A stretch of DNA of 64,000 nucleotides, from positions 2,418,001 to 2,482,000 of the forward strand of contig WOAB01000226.1 of the NCBI GenBank assembly GCA_027886185.1, in the 5' to 3' direction. Origin of the DNA: Rheum nobile. Taxonomy: Eukaryota; Streptophyta; Magnoliopsida; Caryophyllales; Polygonaceae. Every line of letters begins with the position of its first letter. Within the stretch, counting starts at the first letter, position 1. A program made the translations under genes and the position numbers. This document shows, piece by piece, positions 11,816 through 23,561 of this stretch. The notes beneath the pieces are model-generated. The model had not been told where the DNA came from. It ran no database searches and saw only the letters and a list, made by a program, of their open reading frames with translations.

Positions 11816-12458
11816 TGTTGGGCCCAGAATGCTCTAATGAACCGAGTCAAACCAGTTGGACCGCCTCAACTAAATAAATGGGCCAAGAAGCTTGAAGAAA
11901 GGCGTCAGACGCTCCTCAGCGCATAAAACCCGACCAATCCCGAAAATCTCGCCCAAGCCTTAACTACTTGATCCTAAGCGAACGGCAGCCAATTCAAGTG
12001 CAAGATTAGAGGTGTCATTAAAAGGAAGATCCCAGAGATTATGCTCGACAATAAAAGGGAAGATATCACAAAAAACGATAAGAAAACGGACAAATAAGAA
12101 AATCCCATAAATAGGGCACAAAAAAGCTAAAGAAGAGGGACGGATACTCACTATTTCCACTCTGAAAAGGCTTGAAGAACTTACCTGGCCCGTCTAGCTC
12201 TTTTGTCAACAACGTTCGACCACCAAGGATCGGACGCTAGATTAGCCGGTCAAACAAGATTCGACTTCAATGTCTATAGGATAAGCCATACTTTGTCTTA
12301 TACTCATCGTCTTATACTCAATATATCGTCACATAATCTCGCTTCTATTTCATACGTAGTTGATTGTTCATTTGGTTTGGATTTATCGTATTCTGTTCGA
12401 TCGACTCGTTACCCCGTCTAAGGCGATTTAGGTTAATTGATCTTTTCGCCCCAAAACA
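11816..12458 (+). repeat. 5' LTR of element A
   Basis: 643 bp, TG...CA. Pairs with 46003-46645 at the same length with no indel seen. The last 45 bp (CCCCGTCTAAGGCGATTTAG onwards) are shared with element C and, inverted, with the LTR tips of elements D and E. Confidence 0.92.
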
Positions 12459-12461
12459 ATT

Positions 12462-12479
12462 TGGCGCCCACCGTGGGGC
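12462..12479 (+). other. Primer-binding site of element A
   Basis: TGGCGCCCACCGTGGGGC three bases after the LTR. The same word follows the 5' LTR of element C and, on the minus strand, elements D (one change) and E. The matching tRNA was not identified. Confidence 0.75.
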
Positions 12480-12514
12480 AACTAGCCGATCACCATCTCA
12501 AAAACCCTCCAACC

Positions 12515-13103
12515 ATGACTGTCAGTCTACCTACCGATGTCGAGGAACCATGCCTCGAAGACGACTCCCAAACTCAAGGAAACACAACCGAAAATCCGAC
12601 TCGGAACCAACTCCAAGAGCTTGCCCAAAAAATGACCACCCTCCAAGATGACCTCGCCCAGCAACGTCAGAAGACCGAAGCTCTGGCTGCCCTATCCACC
12701 CAATCCGAAGCCGAGATCGCACAACTAACTCGTGAAAATGAGTCTCTTAGATCGTAGGTACAGTCGATGGTCTCCGGATCCAGACAAGTGCCCGTCCATA
12801 GCAGCGTCCAGACACGTCTTAACATGGATAGCATCGAGATGACTCCCCAAGCGTCAGACGTCCCAGATATATTGATGGTACGTCTCAGACTCCTTTGGTC
12901 AACCCATTTTCGACTAATAATGTCACTTTCTCTACACCGATCGGGTCAGCAGGAATCCAAATCGATGAACCACAGGTTACCAATTCCCCCGATATCCTGG
13001 CTCTCGTCCAGCAGACGCTTAGTCAGCATATGAAGGCGCTCGACGATCGCATTGCTAGAATTCCCGGAGTTCCGCAGCCGATCGAGAAAGAAGCATCAGA
13101 CGG
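12515..13103 (+). pseudogene. gag: gag of element A, 5' part
   Basis: Structural capsid-like protein of the retrotransposon. ATG at 12515 opens a frame with a heptad-rich stretch (Leu-Ala-Gln-Lys-Met ... Glu-Ile-Ala-Gln-Leu), matching the N-terminal Gag of element C at 31009. A TAG near 12755 and a frame disruption near 12860 break it. It stops at the Athila insertion; the target duplication GACGG (13099-13103) is repeated at 28573-28577, where Gag similarity resumes. Confidence 0.85.
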
Positions 13104-14486
13104 TGACGTGGCCGAAATATGCAATGCAAATATCGTTGAATGACCTAGTCAAAGTAAATGTCCTAACAGACCTACTAAATGGATGTATAGTAAGCAAGTA
13201 AGGGTCGAACCCATAGGGAAAATCTGATGAAGTATGCAATTATGATTGACAAGTAACAAGGAATGGGGTTTTTAGTTATCAAGCTGAGCAAAGTAAACAA
13301 GGTTAAGTTGACTTGAGAATATGATTGGGGAAAAGAGTTCCACTAGAACGAGATTCACAATACAGATATATAATTTGATCACTGAAATCTATTCAATCCA
13401 AGTTCTTTCACTATTCTTATGGTTGTTCCCACCCTGATCTTAAGTACTACCAATTCTCACAGTTGTAGATAGACTTATCACAATATCAATGGAAGAAAAC
13501 CTTACCACCAATAAAGCAATAGCAATGCACACAAGGATATAGGATACATGCAAATAGAAGAAAACCTTACTACTTAACATGCAAATGATTCTCACTCACA
13601 ATTGCGCACTCGTATTCCACTATATGCAACAATCGTGTATGCTACTAGATATGTACTCGTATTCCACTATATGCAAACCCTAGCAATTGATAAATATTAC
13701 TCAACCTAGTTGATCAGGCTATGAAGAATAACAATGAATCAATATTCAATATAACCAAGAGAATCAAACCAACACTTATAAGAATAGGAACAAGGAATAG
13801 AAATCTCACAAACACATCAACTGTATTGCAAACGTCTAGTAGAACAAAGGGAAATTAGTGCTCCATTCAGAGGTGAATGAAACCCTAATAAAAAGTAAAA
13901 CTACGTAATGTAAAAGTAGTGTTGCGTGATTTCAGTGTAGTCTCTTCTTAACCTAGAAAAGGGTCTTAAATAGGCTTAGGAAAAATAAGTTAACCTAATG
14001 GAAATAACAAAGGAAATAAAATAATAGAAATAAAGAAATCTGAAATGCATAAAAGGAAATAAAATCCTTCTGGCCGCGGGGCGTTACGCGCCTCACCGCG
14101 GGGCGGTGAGATCCTTCTCTGGCGCGGCCAACTCTTCTCTGAGACCCACCGCCGGGTCGCGGTGGCATCTGGCGCGGGGCGGTGAAATCGCCCACTACTT
14201 CTTCAGCTCCTCTTCTTCTTCTTCTCTTCTTCTCTTCATTACTACCAAGTGTTGGTAGCCTTCTCCAATAAACTCTAGCAGAACCTCATCCATCTTCATC
14301 ATCTCCATCTCCATCTCCATCTCCATCTCCATCTCCATCTCCATCTCCGTCTAAGCTGTAAATCCCTGGATATCTTCACTTTTCTCCACAACTTCTGGAT
14401 CACAGACTTAGCCTCAAATCTCATCCTAAACTCCTCTAAATGATGCTAATAATTGCTAGTAAAGGTGCATGAACTGACACCTATCA
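13104..14486 (-). repeat. 3' LTR of the Athila-type element
   Basis: 1383 bp, near-identical to 27214-28572. The main length difference is an ATCTCC hexanucleotide run at about 14304-14350, longer here than in the partner. It contains the GC-rich hairpin word at 14094-14108 and its companion at 14151-14165. Confidence 0.9.
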
Positions 14487-14500
14487 AATTCCCCCATACT
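14487..14500 (-). other. Polypurine tract of the Athila-type element
   Basis: On the minus strand AGTATGGGGGAATT directly precedes the LTR start TGATAGG. This is the plus-strand primer site and fixes the element's orientation. Confidence 0.7.
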
Positions 14501-15161
14501 TAGACCTTTACTCGTCCCGAGTAAGCTAATGATAAACCCATGTACTCCCTCAATCAAACACCAAGGTCTCAGGAATTACAAGAAAATATGACACCAGAAA
14601 CTACAACATATCAACAATTAGCTCCAGACAACCAAAACAAGTGATGCAAAGATAATTCTAATCCTAACTCCAATCTAGCTCCTTATCGCTCCAAGAGTGG
14701 CCTACCCGAGTCCTCCTTATGACTCCCCTTCTTATGACGCCTCGCCAAGAATAATGAGAAATCCTAAAACCACTCTTCTTCTTTTACGCTCATCTTGCCT
14801 AGGCGCCCTCTCGGGTTTTCACCTAGCCACTCATTTCATTTTGCTAGATATCTCACAAATACTCGCATCACTCCAGTCCATTTTTGCACCGGTTTATACC
14901 AGTCGGACTACCTGCTTCTTACCTGAACCGCCCTTTCAGGTTTTCAGCTCATCCCATGATTTTGATTGCCTTTTTACATCTTTTTGGCTTTTTCGTTTTT
15001 TTTTTCAAAAGAAATACTCGAATGGAAATTACAGAAAAACAAAGCTATGTATAAAAGATAGACAGATAGCAAGTCTAAATCCCTCCCCCATACTTAAACC
15101 GATCATTGTTCTCAATGTAGAAAAGAGAACAGCAAATAAAATAGGAGAATGAGAAATAAAC
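14501..15161 (-). other. 3' untranslated tract of the Athila-type element
   Basis: Lies between the second ORF and the PPT. A plus-strand frame at 14697-15152 has no recognisable domain and opposes the element, so it is not called. Confidence 0.5.
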
Positions 15162-15998
15162 TCACTGTGGGCCTGATGGCGGTGGTGGAGGGAACCTCCC
15201 GAAGTAGTCCCTCATATGAGCGTCCATAGCGTTCAGACGCTCATCTACATCAGCACGGGACTGGGTCTGCCAAGTCTGCAGACCGGTCTCTACTCGGGTG
15301 TTCCAATACGTCTGCTGCACCGAGAATGCATCAAATCTTGCATACAACTCCTGCCAAGGTGTGGCAGGACCATAAGAAGACGAGGGCGCATCAAACTGGG
15401 TAGGCAAAGGGGCATCCTCACCCACAAACTCAGCAGTAGCAGCACCAGCACTAGGGCCCTCTCCAAACGGACCCGAAGGAGCAGCAGCAGGGGTAGCGTC
15501 GGCCATAACTCTGCTATCACTGGGAATCCACCAATCCGCAAATGAAGGAGAATAAGTGAAAACCCGGGGAAGAATCAGAATATGACCCTCATAAGAAGAC
15601 CAAACTAAATCACCATCCCTTCCCAATGGTTTCAGCATCGAGCACACTTTCATGTGCGCCATATCATACACCGCGTGAGCAACAGGTCGAGGAATCCGAT
15701 CGGTAGCTATAATGTCAGCACAAAGAAGGGTGATCAAACCACCCCCACAAATATCACGTGGTTCACCATCACGAATCCTCTTCAGGGAACCAGAAAGAGG
15801 GTAGCCCAACACGGCGTGTACGTAACAATCTCCAAGATGCTAAAAAACCACTGAAAATCCTTCAAAGGGACCTTACCATCATCAACATGGCCAAAGAAAT
15901 CTCTCATCAACACCTTGTGGATCAACCTTAGGCAAGGGTTCACCAACTTCGAATTCACCTCCTGGCCCTTCTTGAACGTCCTATGCGTGGCAGCCTCC
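15162..15998 (-). pseudogene. Second ORF of the Athila-type element, C-terminal part
   Basis: Continuation of the ORF whose 5' part is at 23122-23522, interrupted by the CACTA. The frame covers a conserved block of the putative plant transposon protein/ATHILA ORF family (Arg-Leu-Ile-His-Lys-Val-Leu; Gly-Gly-Gly-Leu-Ile-Thr-Leu-Leu near 15740), then an Ala/Pro-rich linker, a stretch with Trp-Gln-Thr-Gln and Met-Asp-Ala-His-Met, and a Pro-rich tail ending near 15162. A stop or shift near 15815-15850 separates the longest open frame (216 codons) from the part next to the CACTA. The position matches the env-like ORF of Athila elements, but I see no signal peptide or membrane segment. Function unknown. 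Confidence 0.7.
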
Positions 15999-16024
15999 CA
16001 ACACTACTACAATAAAGACCTAAG

Positions 16025-16545
16025 GAAGCGGTCAACAAACGCTGCAATAGGTTTATTTACCGTTGCCTTACATATAATGTAACGGTTTTTAACCGCTTCA
16101 TCTGCTCGCGTTGCATTAGTCCTGATGCAGCGGTTTTTAAATGCTACTGCAGCGGTTTGGGTAGTACTACAACAACCGCTTCATCAGAAACAACAACCGC
16201 TAGTATACTATCTATTGCAGCGGTTTTCCCAACACCTATTGCAGCGGTTGGGCTATCTATTGCAGCGGATGTGATGAACTATTGCAGCGGTTTGGCTAGC
16301 TATTGCAGCGGTTGATTTACCAATTGCAGCGGTTAAGGTTTGCACAATGCAACCGTTGTGGTTATCTATTGCAGCGGTTGGTTAACCTATAGCAGCGGTT
16401 GGGCGTAGCTATTGCAGCGGTTTCTTTTTTATTGCAGCGGTTATATTGACCTACAATAGCGGTTAGTTGAAATCTAATAAAGCGGATTTTGCTTATATTG
16501 CAGCGGTTGTGTGTTTTTTTTGCAACATATTCCAGCGGTTTTGAA
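16025..16545. repeat. CACTA left subterminal repeat array
   Basis: Around twenty copies and variants of ATTGCAGCGGTT, mostly in one orientation, at 20-40 bp spacing. In CACTA elements such arrays bind the element-encoded TNPA-type protein. Confidence 0.8.
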
Positions 16546-17185
16546 TTTTTGTGTTTTTTTTGTCGTATCCATAATTATTTTTGCTAATTATATATATACA
16601 TATTTTTCCTGCTTAAAAAATGATATTTAATACTAAAATTCCATTCATTATATAAGAAACTTGTTAGTTATAATATAACTGCATAGCTTGTCCAAGTGTA
16701 CCTATTATACCAAAAAACCAAGTCCATATATAGTTGACTTGTTCTAATTAATATACCAAGTGTTAGCTAGCTAGAGCTGCTAATATACCAAAATTATGGG
16801 CCAAATCAAAGTATCATTATCTAAAAACTAGACGTGTTAATCCTATACAACTATATCCATGTTTTCTTCATTGTCCAATAGAATCAAAAACCTGCAAAAC
16901 AAATAAAAATAACCAATGAATGGATCTACAAATAGATTTCACTCAATAGTAACACCAACAACGGATAAGTGTAATTCAAAAGAAAATTGAAATGAATGGA
17001 TATGCACAACATATAGAAATAGTTGAAAACATACCTTCATGTAACATCATCCTTCTCTACACATCCACTGAGCAACTCACATATCTTCTGTCCCCTCAAG
17101 TTCATCGACAGGGTCCCTAAAATCAACACAAACATATAAGAAACTCAAACATGCTTATGGTTTGACTTTAGATTATTAATCTAAC

Positions 17186-17530
17186 TCACCTTGTTGAATT
17201 AGCATTAGAACTAGATGCATTTTCTTGGCTTGTAGGGAAGTCAGGTATAAGAACATCCCTTCCCTGATTGGCTTCTCGTATCTTTGATATGATATAAGAG
17301 AGTTTTTGCTCTACTTGTTCAGCTACTGTTTTTTCCATTTGCTGTGTGATGCTTTCGAGGAACACCGAAGGAATCTTGTATGGGGTCTTGGGATCCTTGC
17401 TCTTCAAACTTGACTTCGTGACACCTAGTCCATACATACGCAAGCGCCCACTATGCTCCTTCTTAGTAATTACATCATAATAAGGATCGGTTTGAGTGCT
17501 TTCATCCTCTAAGGTTTTAAGTGCTTTCAT
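17186..17530 (-). pseudogene. CACTA C-terminal En/Spm-type protein fragment
   Basis: 114-codon frame containing Gly-Arg-Leu-Arg-Met-Tyr-Gly-Leu-Gly-Val-Thr, typical of the plant Ptta/En/Spm (Transposase_24) family, followed by a helical Gln/Glu-rich segment (Ile-Thr-Gln-Gln-Met-Glu-Lys-Thr-Val) and a Ser/Asn-rich tail. Full proteins of this family are several hundred residues, so only the C-terminal exon survives. It follows the transposase fragment on the same strand. A donor-like GTGAGT directly after 17186 on the minus strand hints at an intron boundary. The upstream sequence belonging to this gene is deleted. Confidence 0.6.
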
Positions 17531-17743
17531 TTTCTCCTATTTCAAACAATACAAAATGGCATCGTTTAGTAACTATTAAAAACGAAACCAACATATATAT
17601 ACATATTATGAACCACACAACTTTTTCAGTACCACTCTCAATATCCACAGGAATCGTCACAGACAAGCTAAAAGATATGCTCAAAACACCAAACTCATTA
17701 AGATGGTAGAACGGATTCAAACCTCTGAACAAGTTCAAAGCAA

Positions 17744-18313
17744 TCAAATCAGATGGGCAATGAATGGATTCAAACCTCTGAACAAGTCTGGTGAGCACAT
17801 TAGCCATTTGGGCAAATGCATATTCCTGCCAGAAGAAAGATCAGTGAATGCCCCATTGCTCAGCTTATGGTCCCGCTTATAAACAAACAATCGAATCAAG
17901 AAAGAAAGCCTCGAAAAGTCTTTGCAACCAGGATATAGTTCTTCTTGGCCCTCTCTCACTAACTTGTAAAAAGTCTTTGTATCCTCATTCAGATCATTTC
18001 TCAATGTATCATGTAATAGATCATCAATTCTATCATCAAAGTTGTTCATCTCTCTGCTATCAACTGCCCGACTTTCATGATTCACTGCCTGTATGTGTTC
18101 ATCTGGTAGTCGAACAAAACCTTTAGCAATCATATGATCTTTTACCGTGTTACGACATAACCAATTTCTGAGATGACAAACTTTACAGGGACAACGAAAT
18201 TCATTTCCATTGCCTTCAGTTGCAAATGCTCTCTCGATATACTCATCCACACCTTTTTCATATTCTTTGCTCCATCGAGGAAACATCCACCACTTTAAGT
18301 TACTTGGATCCAT
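17744..18313 (-). pseudogene. CACTA transposase, N-terminal transposase-associated domain
   Basis: ATG at 18313. Residues 1-75 match the Transpos_assoc domain at the start of plant TNP2 transposases: Trp-Met-Phe-Pro-Arg-Trp, Gly-Val-Asp-Glu-Tyr-Ile, Cys-Pro-Cys-Lys-Val-Cys and Val-Lys-Asp-His-Met-Ile-Ala-Lys-Gly-Phe. An acidic linker and the usual Leu-Tyr-Pro-Gly-Cys motif follow. Similarity ends at about residue 165 and the frame closes at 17744. The catalytic domain is absent. A duplicated stretch (GGATTCAAACCTCTGAACAA at 17715 and 17764) marks the deletion junction. Autonomous CACTA transposases are much longer, so this copy cannot move itself. Confidence 0.8.
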
Positions 18314-18319
18314 GATTAT

Positions 18320-20282
18320 AGAATTACTGTAATGTGAAACCTATTCTCCATTTACAAGCAACCCAATGAAGAAAGGAAAATAACATAAATGAATACTTTA
18401 GTATAATAGCACAACTATTCAACTAAGTAGCTACAAAGATAATTATCATGTGTAAAAAACAATTTTCACAATTTCTATTCCCATAAGAGAAAATTGTCTT
18501 GGAACAAAATAATCTACCAAATTGCAGCAGAGACAACAACATAATTAGTGGATGTATATGCTATGATTACATAAAGTTGACTATTCATTCAATTGAACGA
18601 GGCACATGTCATAATTGAGTTTACCTACATTTGAAAACATTTTCATAAATCAAGCATAAAAAAAAAATTCGCACCTGAATGTATAGCCGAGGCCACCTTG
18701 TAGCAACCCAAGTCTACTGCAAAAGGAATGTAGATGTGTAACAATCCTCAAATAACCCACTTTGAAAAGCCTGCATAAACAGTAAAAATATTTCAATATA
18801 AGACATGAGAAATTCATCAATAGCAGAGCAAGGCCAAAGAGATGGTGATACTGGCGGAGAGAATGAGACAAAAACTCTTGTCGAGTTCAAATAATCGTAC
18901 AAATTGGGAACTTGTATAAAACTACTGTAGGCTTAAGGAAATGATTTCGTTGTATTGAAATAGCTCATATTCTCAATTTTCTACAGTCTACATCTAGACA
19001 TTAATATTTTTAGGAGATGCCGAGGGTATATGCCATAATAAATTTGTAAGACCTATGCAATTAAGTCTAGATGTCCAGGGATCCAAGCAACCCACAACAG
19101 TCACCATTCCATTTTTGTGAACTCCAAAATATTCATATAGATGACACACAGACCAATTATGTTGAGAATCAGCAACAAATTTGTATGTGGCAAGAAATTA
19201 CCAATCTTTGCTGCCTTATGCGAGTATGGATGGGATGCTTTTCTCTTCATTTGGCATTGACATGGCCTGTGGTGTGGAAATTTTGAGGAGCAAATGAGAC
19301 AGCTAATCAGTGGCAAAGTTCTGCAGAAAGTAATCACACCCATAAGAAAAATTATGCAAAGCTGAACATGAGCATTAACAAACAATTATATAACACGGGG
19401 ATTTATAAAAAGAAAGAAATTCAAATGCAATTGCCAAAAACACAAAGGCAAGAAATTCAATCAGAACAAATACAAATCACAAAATGCACATTGATAAGAC
19501 AACTTGTTACCTGACTAGGAGCACTGACAATAATATCCAGAAAGCAACAACAAAGTACAAACTTAGTAAAATACAGAGACTCATGAGCTTTAAAATGTCA
19601 TTCAACAAAGAAAAAATACCCCCTCTCTCTGTCCATGCTATTTACTTGTAGAATAAAGCAAAGGAGGGGCACCATAAGTAATCAAACCAAAATTAAAGGA
19701 AGCGTCAAAAGAATTTTGAAAGTAGAAATTCATATTAAGGCTATGTTTTGCATGTAAGCTAAAATGGTGGCTGAAGAAGTTGAAATGTTTAGAGTGCGTT
19801 TTCTTTTTCTTGGGAGGACAAAAGCTCAAATAATGTGTCATGCCAAACCTCGCCTACCACAAGGAAACAACATTATATAGTCTTGCAGAACAATGTCCCA
19901 ATTGTATGAGAATTGGAAGAACAAAATATTCATATACATGTTAGAATTTGTTGTGCTACTGAAATGAAACTACTTAGTAGATATGTTGATTAGTGATTAC
20001 CTCAGAAATAAAAGCACATAAATTGACCTAGGGCCTAATGTCTGAACACAACAAAAAAAAGACACTTTAACCATGATTAAAAATCCCCTACATACTACCC
20101 ACAAGACGAAGAAGAAATCATACTGTACTGCGGAGAGGTAGTGCTTCATATCAAGACCATATCGAGAAAAATCCATTCTTCAACAGTAAAGTACAAGCTT
20201 AAAGCACATAAACATGAGAAGCCGCCAAAACACATTATTCGAATGTGTGTATTTATACAGAATAATATACATACAAAGAAAG

Positions 20283-20368
<86 letters not shown>

Positions 20369-22171
20369 AGGGAGTGATATGCATACGAAACCGGACACAA
20401 TCACCAAGTGAAAGAAACCTCAATACATGGCTTACTCACTTTCTCTGGAAAACGATCCAGAACGGCTATCACCAATAACCCCAGGATGCTTTGGTCCCGT
20501 AACAACTCTGTTCAACTGTAGACAAAACAGTCAGATTTTGTATAACAAATAGAACATCAAAATATTTTACAAGCTTGTAGGCACAATAATTTTTTGCATT
20601 TAAAAAGAAACTACAAGTTTACAACCAAGGACAGCAAAGAAAGAAAGAAGGTATGTGGGATCGACATGAATTTGAAGATTTTTTATGAGGGACCATAGTG
20701 ATTGAAGAAAGACGTGATTTCACAGCATATTTACAACTGTGGTGTTTCTTTTTTTCCCCATTTATGATGTCAAGATGTACCAAAAGCACAAATTAGAGCG
20801 CATAAATTGACTCCAGAATATGCAACGACTAGATTATATGCAAAAGCACCATGAATTAAAAAGCTTTACCAAACCGGCCAAGGCCATTAGCCACGACAAA
20901 GTAGACCAAAATAACAATATCCAAAATCCCATGCAACAGCCAATTTACCACAAATATCAGAACCATCGTTCATCAATAACAATGATGGAGATCAAGAGCA
21001 CACACAAACACAATCACAAGAGCCAAAAACAAGGGTTTAGGGAAGCTAAGGATACCCTATGCCAATGATTCCACTAAACTACCTGCAGAAAGGAAGAGTC
21101 TCTTTGGACAATCATAAAGGCTATTGCCTTTGATTACATTGATCACCAGAGAAACCCTAACTAGGGTCTATTGCCTTCATTATAGAAAATAAATACCTAA
21201 GTTACAACATTATGACTTTAGACAATTTCTTCGGTTCACAACACCTCATCTTTCTACCAGGCGGAAAAAGATGGCAATGGCCTGTATCTCGGGAATCGGG
21301 ATGATGATTTCATTTGTTAATTGTATCTATAGATCTAAAACAATTATAGAAAATGTCCCAAGTCAAGATCCATAACAAAACTCAATTGAAATACAAGCCT
21401 CAAGTCATATTCTATCATATGGAGCAATGTATTTAGAAATTTGGGTCAAGTTCACGACGGCTCTTTTTTCCTTATAAGGGGTCTGCTCATGTCATGTACA
21501 ACCCAACTATTTTATGTATTCTGTGACACCCCTTTTTCCTTGATCAAACAAATAAGTGTAGCTAAAAAATTCATATCCCATAAATATCAAAATAAGGTTT
21601 GCAAGTTAACTAGTACACTCAATAAATAATAATGAACAGGCTCGGCTGGAACTGGAAGCTGGTTTTCTATTTCCACCAGCACTGAAGTTATGGCAATTTA
21701 ATAACAAACTGATACAAAGGGGAACTCATGCAAGTACATGGTAGAAATTTCCTGATTGGGTGGGACGAAAGAAGAAAGGGCAGGCTGTTAGATGTGATAT
21801 GGGGAATGTCAGGGAGACTGATGATGATCAGGGTCTGTTAGGTCATTAGAAGCTATAGAAGCATAGGAAGGCTATAGAAGAAAAAGGGTATTCTACCCTA
21901 ATTAGGTATCAATATTTGCTTATGTTTGATTGTAAGGCGGTATCCTTGGCCAAAGTGTCTCAATTAGTGATTGATAAATTTCAGAGAGACTTTGCCCTGT
22001 GTTCAATTACTGTGTTCTTGTGTGTGTTTGTGTTTTGTTAGATCTACTCTCAGCATTTAGACTTTGCCCTTTGTGTTCAATTCCTGATGCTTCATTAAAA
22101 ATTTAAAAGGAGGTATTATTTGCTCTCAAAGCCATTTTCTATTACTGTTGACAGAACTATGATATATCACT
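18320..22171. other. CACTA interior without recognised genes
   Basis: AT-rich non-coding sequence upstream of the minus-strand transposase fragment, probably introns, promoter and filler. Small frames occur on both strands (e.g. 19071-19385, 21441-21629) but none has a recognisable domain. It includes the microsatellite at 20283-20362. Confidence 0.5.
20283..20362. repeat. Compound (AT)n(AG)n microsatellite
   Basis: An AT run of about 25 bp runs into an AG run of about 55 bp. The Leu-Ser and Arg-Glu repeat frames over this site are artefacts of the run. Confidence 0.95.
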
Positions 22172-22560
22172 ATGATTGTACAGGTTAAAAATAACAAGGT
22201 ACATTTCATCTGGACACAATTTTCCGAATTAAACTCCTACTTGAAGAAGCAGGCTGAGGACACAGAAAAGTTCAATGCAAGACTAGCAGCAGCAATTTCT
22301 CTCATATCAAGTAACAAAAAAAAATTAGCAGCCTGGAAGAGAAAGCAGAATGGGTCTTCAACAAGCTAAAGGGTGTATATGTCAATAGAGAGCTACTTAC
22401 ACTTGGAAGACGAAAGAAAACGCACAACTCGGTCTGTTGACAAGGAAGCTGCTGAAGAGTCTAGCAATCGACTTGAGCACCAAATTGGGGAACTAATGAA
22501 ACCCTTGTTGTACTGAAAGTTGAAAGCAATGGAGGAGTGAAAGAGAAAGCAAATAACAAA
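22172..22560 (+). pseudogene. Captured coiled-coil gene fragment in the CACTA
   Basis: A 65-codon frame (22172-22369) contains Phe-Ser-Glu-Leu-Asn-Ser-Tyr-Leu-Lys-Lys-Gln-Ala-Glu-Asp and Lys-Phe-Asn-Ala-Arg-Leu, clearly coding-like and helical. After a frameshift in an A-run near 22320 the similarity to a charged coiled coil continues in other frames: Ser-Leu-Glu-Glu-Lys-Ala-Glu-Trp-Val-Phe, then Lys-Glu-Ala-Ala-Glu-Glu-Ser-Ser-Asn-Arg-Leu-Glu-His-Gln-Ile. It lies opposite to the transposase strand. I infer a host exon captured by the transposon and then decayed; the parent gene is not recognised. Confidence 0.45.
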
Positions 22561-22599
22561 CGGGAAGAGGCAACAAAAGCAAAATCGATGGCAAAAAAT

Positions 22600-22860
22600 A
22601 CCTTGTAAGACCAAATTGGGGATTCTCCTTCGACAGACGAGCAACACCCCTAACCAGCCATTCCAAGTAACCTTCGTCGAATTTGAGAAACAAAAAACCC
22701 TAATCGATTGAAATCTCCTTCGAAATTAGAGCATGAAAAAACCTAGTTTTGGGGAAGAGCTTCCATCGCCGCTGCTGCTGCGTACTTTGCTTTAGTCTAG
22801 GTGTAAATTTTTTTTGGTCTGGGAAGAAATAATAATAAGGCGGGGTCAATTAGAAGCGCG
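22600..22860 (-). promoter_or_regulatory. Probable 5' leader of the CACTA minus-strand transcript
   Basis: On the minus strand this reads as a typical plant leader: GCAGCAGCAGCGGCGATGGAAG near 22765, then CTCTTCCCC and an ATTAGGGTTTTTTG-type 5'UTR word near 22705. It lies just inside the right subterminal repeats, where CACTA transcription usually starts. Inferred from composition only. Confidence 0.3.
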
Positions 22861-22879
22861 CCATATAGAAGCACTGCAA

Positions 22880-23110
22880 TAGAGTTATTTTTCTATTTTA
22901 TAAACCGCTGCATTAGATTAATAAAACCGCTTCATTAGATTTTATTAATATAACCGATGCAAAAGACGCTGCATTTGAGTCAAGCGCTACACCCAACCGC
23001 TGCAATACCCTCATTCGCTGCAAAAAACCGCTTCAATAGGCCAACCGCTACCCTAAACCGCTGCCTAATCCAACACCGCTGCAATTAACCGTTTCATTTG
23101 TTCAATATTG
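22880..23110. repeat. CACTA right subterminal repeat array
   Basis: Reverse-complement copies (AACCGCTGCAAT and variants such as AACCGCTTCATT) in inverted orientation to the left array, ending next to the terminal inverted repeat at 23118. Confidence 0.8.
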
Positions 23111-23121
23111 TAGTAGGGCAA

Positions 23122-23522
23122 AACTCCATCATATCTGTCTCAACTATTCCACCAGACCACCCATCAGACGGCTCCTTTGTAATGCCTAGGGCATCACGAA
23201 TATCCTCAGCAGACAAAGCGTACTCACGACCATTGTACGTGAACGTGATCTTCATCAACCTCTTGTCAGCGAAACCATCAGAATACCTCTTAAAAGAGGC
23301 AATGAATTGGTAGCACAGCTCGGTATAAGCATCAGCGGCCTTGTTCAAGAAAGTCCCCAGGCCACACTCTGTTAAACACAAGGATACACACTCCAACATA
23401 CAAAACTCAGCCAACGTCGGCTTGTCAAAGAATTTAGTAGCCAACACCTTCCTCTCCTTCACAACATTGTAGACCTCATTCTCATCCCTCGTAGATACTT
23501 GCTTCCTACCTCTAGGTGCCAT
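23122..23522 (-). pseudogene. Second ORF of the Athila-type element, N-terminal part
   Basis: ATG at 23522 (Met-Ala-Pro-Arg-Gly-Arg-Lys). About 130 residues are open to the CACTA insertion at 23119-23121. Conserved blocks of the putative plant transposon protein family are visible: Phe-Phe-Asp-Lys-Pro-Thr-Leu-Ala-Glu, Glu-Leu-Cys-Tyr-Gln-Phe and Tyr-Ala-Leu-Ser-Ala-Glu-Asp-Ile-Arg. The C-terminal half is at 15162-15998. An alternative upstream start at 23561 is possible but the 23522 start fits the Lys/Arg-rich N-terminus better. Role unknown. Confidence 0.7.
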
Positions 23523-23561
23523 AAGTAATGAATTGAGATGCTCAAAACAGAGGGCAACCAA

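Larger units (their letters stand above)
16002..23118 (-). mobile_element. CACTA (En/Spm) DNA transposon, deletion derivative with captured sequence
   Basis: Left end CACTACTACAATAA at 16002; right end is the inverse with one change (CCCTACTACAATATTG read from 23118). The 3-bp duplication CAA flanks it at 15999-16001 and 23119-23121, the CACTA hallmark. Both ends carry dense subterminal copies of ATTGCAGCGGTT, facing inward. The minus-strand genes are a transposase-associated N-terminal domain (17744-18313) and a C-terminal En/Spm-type fragment (17186-17530). The catalytic TNP2 core between them is missing. Plus-strand sequence near 22172 looks like a captured coiled-coil exon. It lies in the Athila second ORF, whose frame resumes on both sides if one CAA is discounted. 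Confidence 0.88.

Noticed and set aside
14697..15152. 151-codon plus-strand ORF
   Set aside because: Opposes the Athila-type element, has no recognised domain and lies in its 3' untranslated tract.
20146..20411. Leu-Ser and Arg-Glu repeat ORFs
   Set aside because: Produced by the (AT)n(AG)n microsatellite.
15162..23522. Athila second ORF as a true envelope gene
   Set aside because: Position fits, but no signal peptide, membrane segment or envelope motif is visible; kept as an unknown second ORF.
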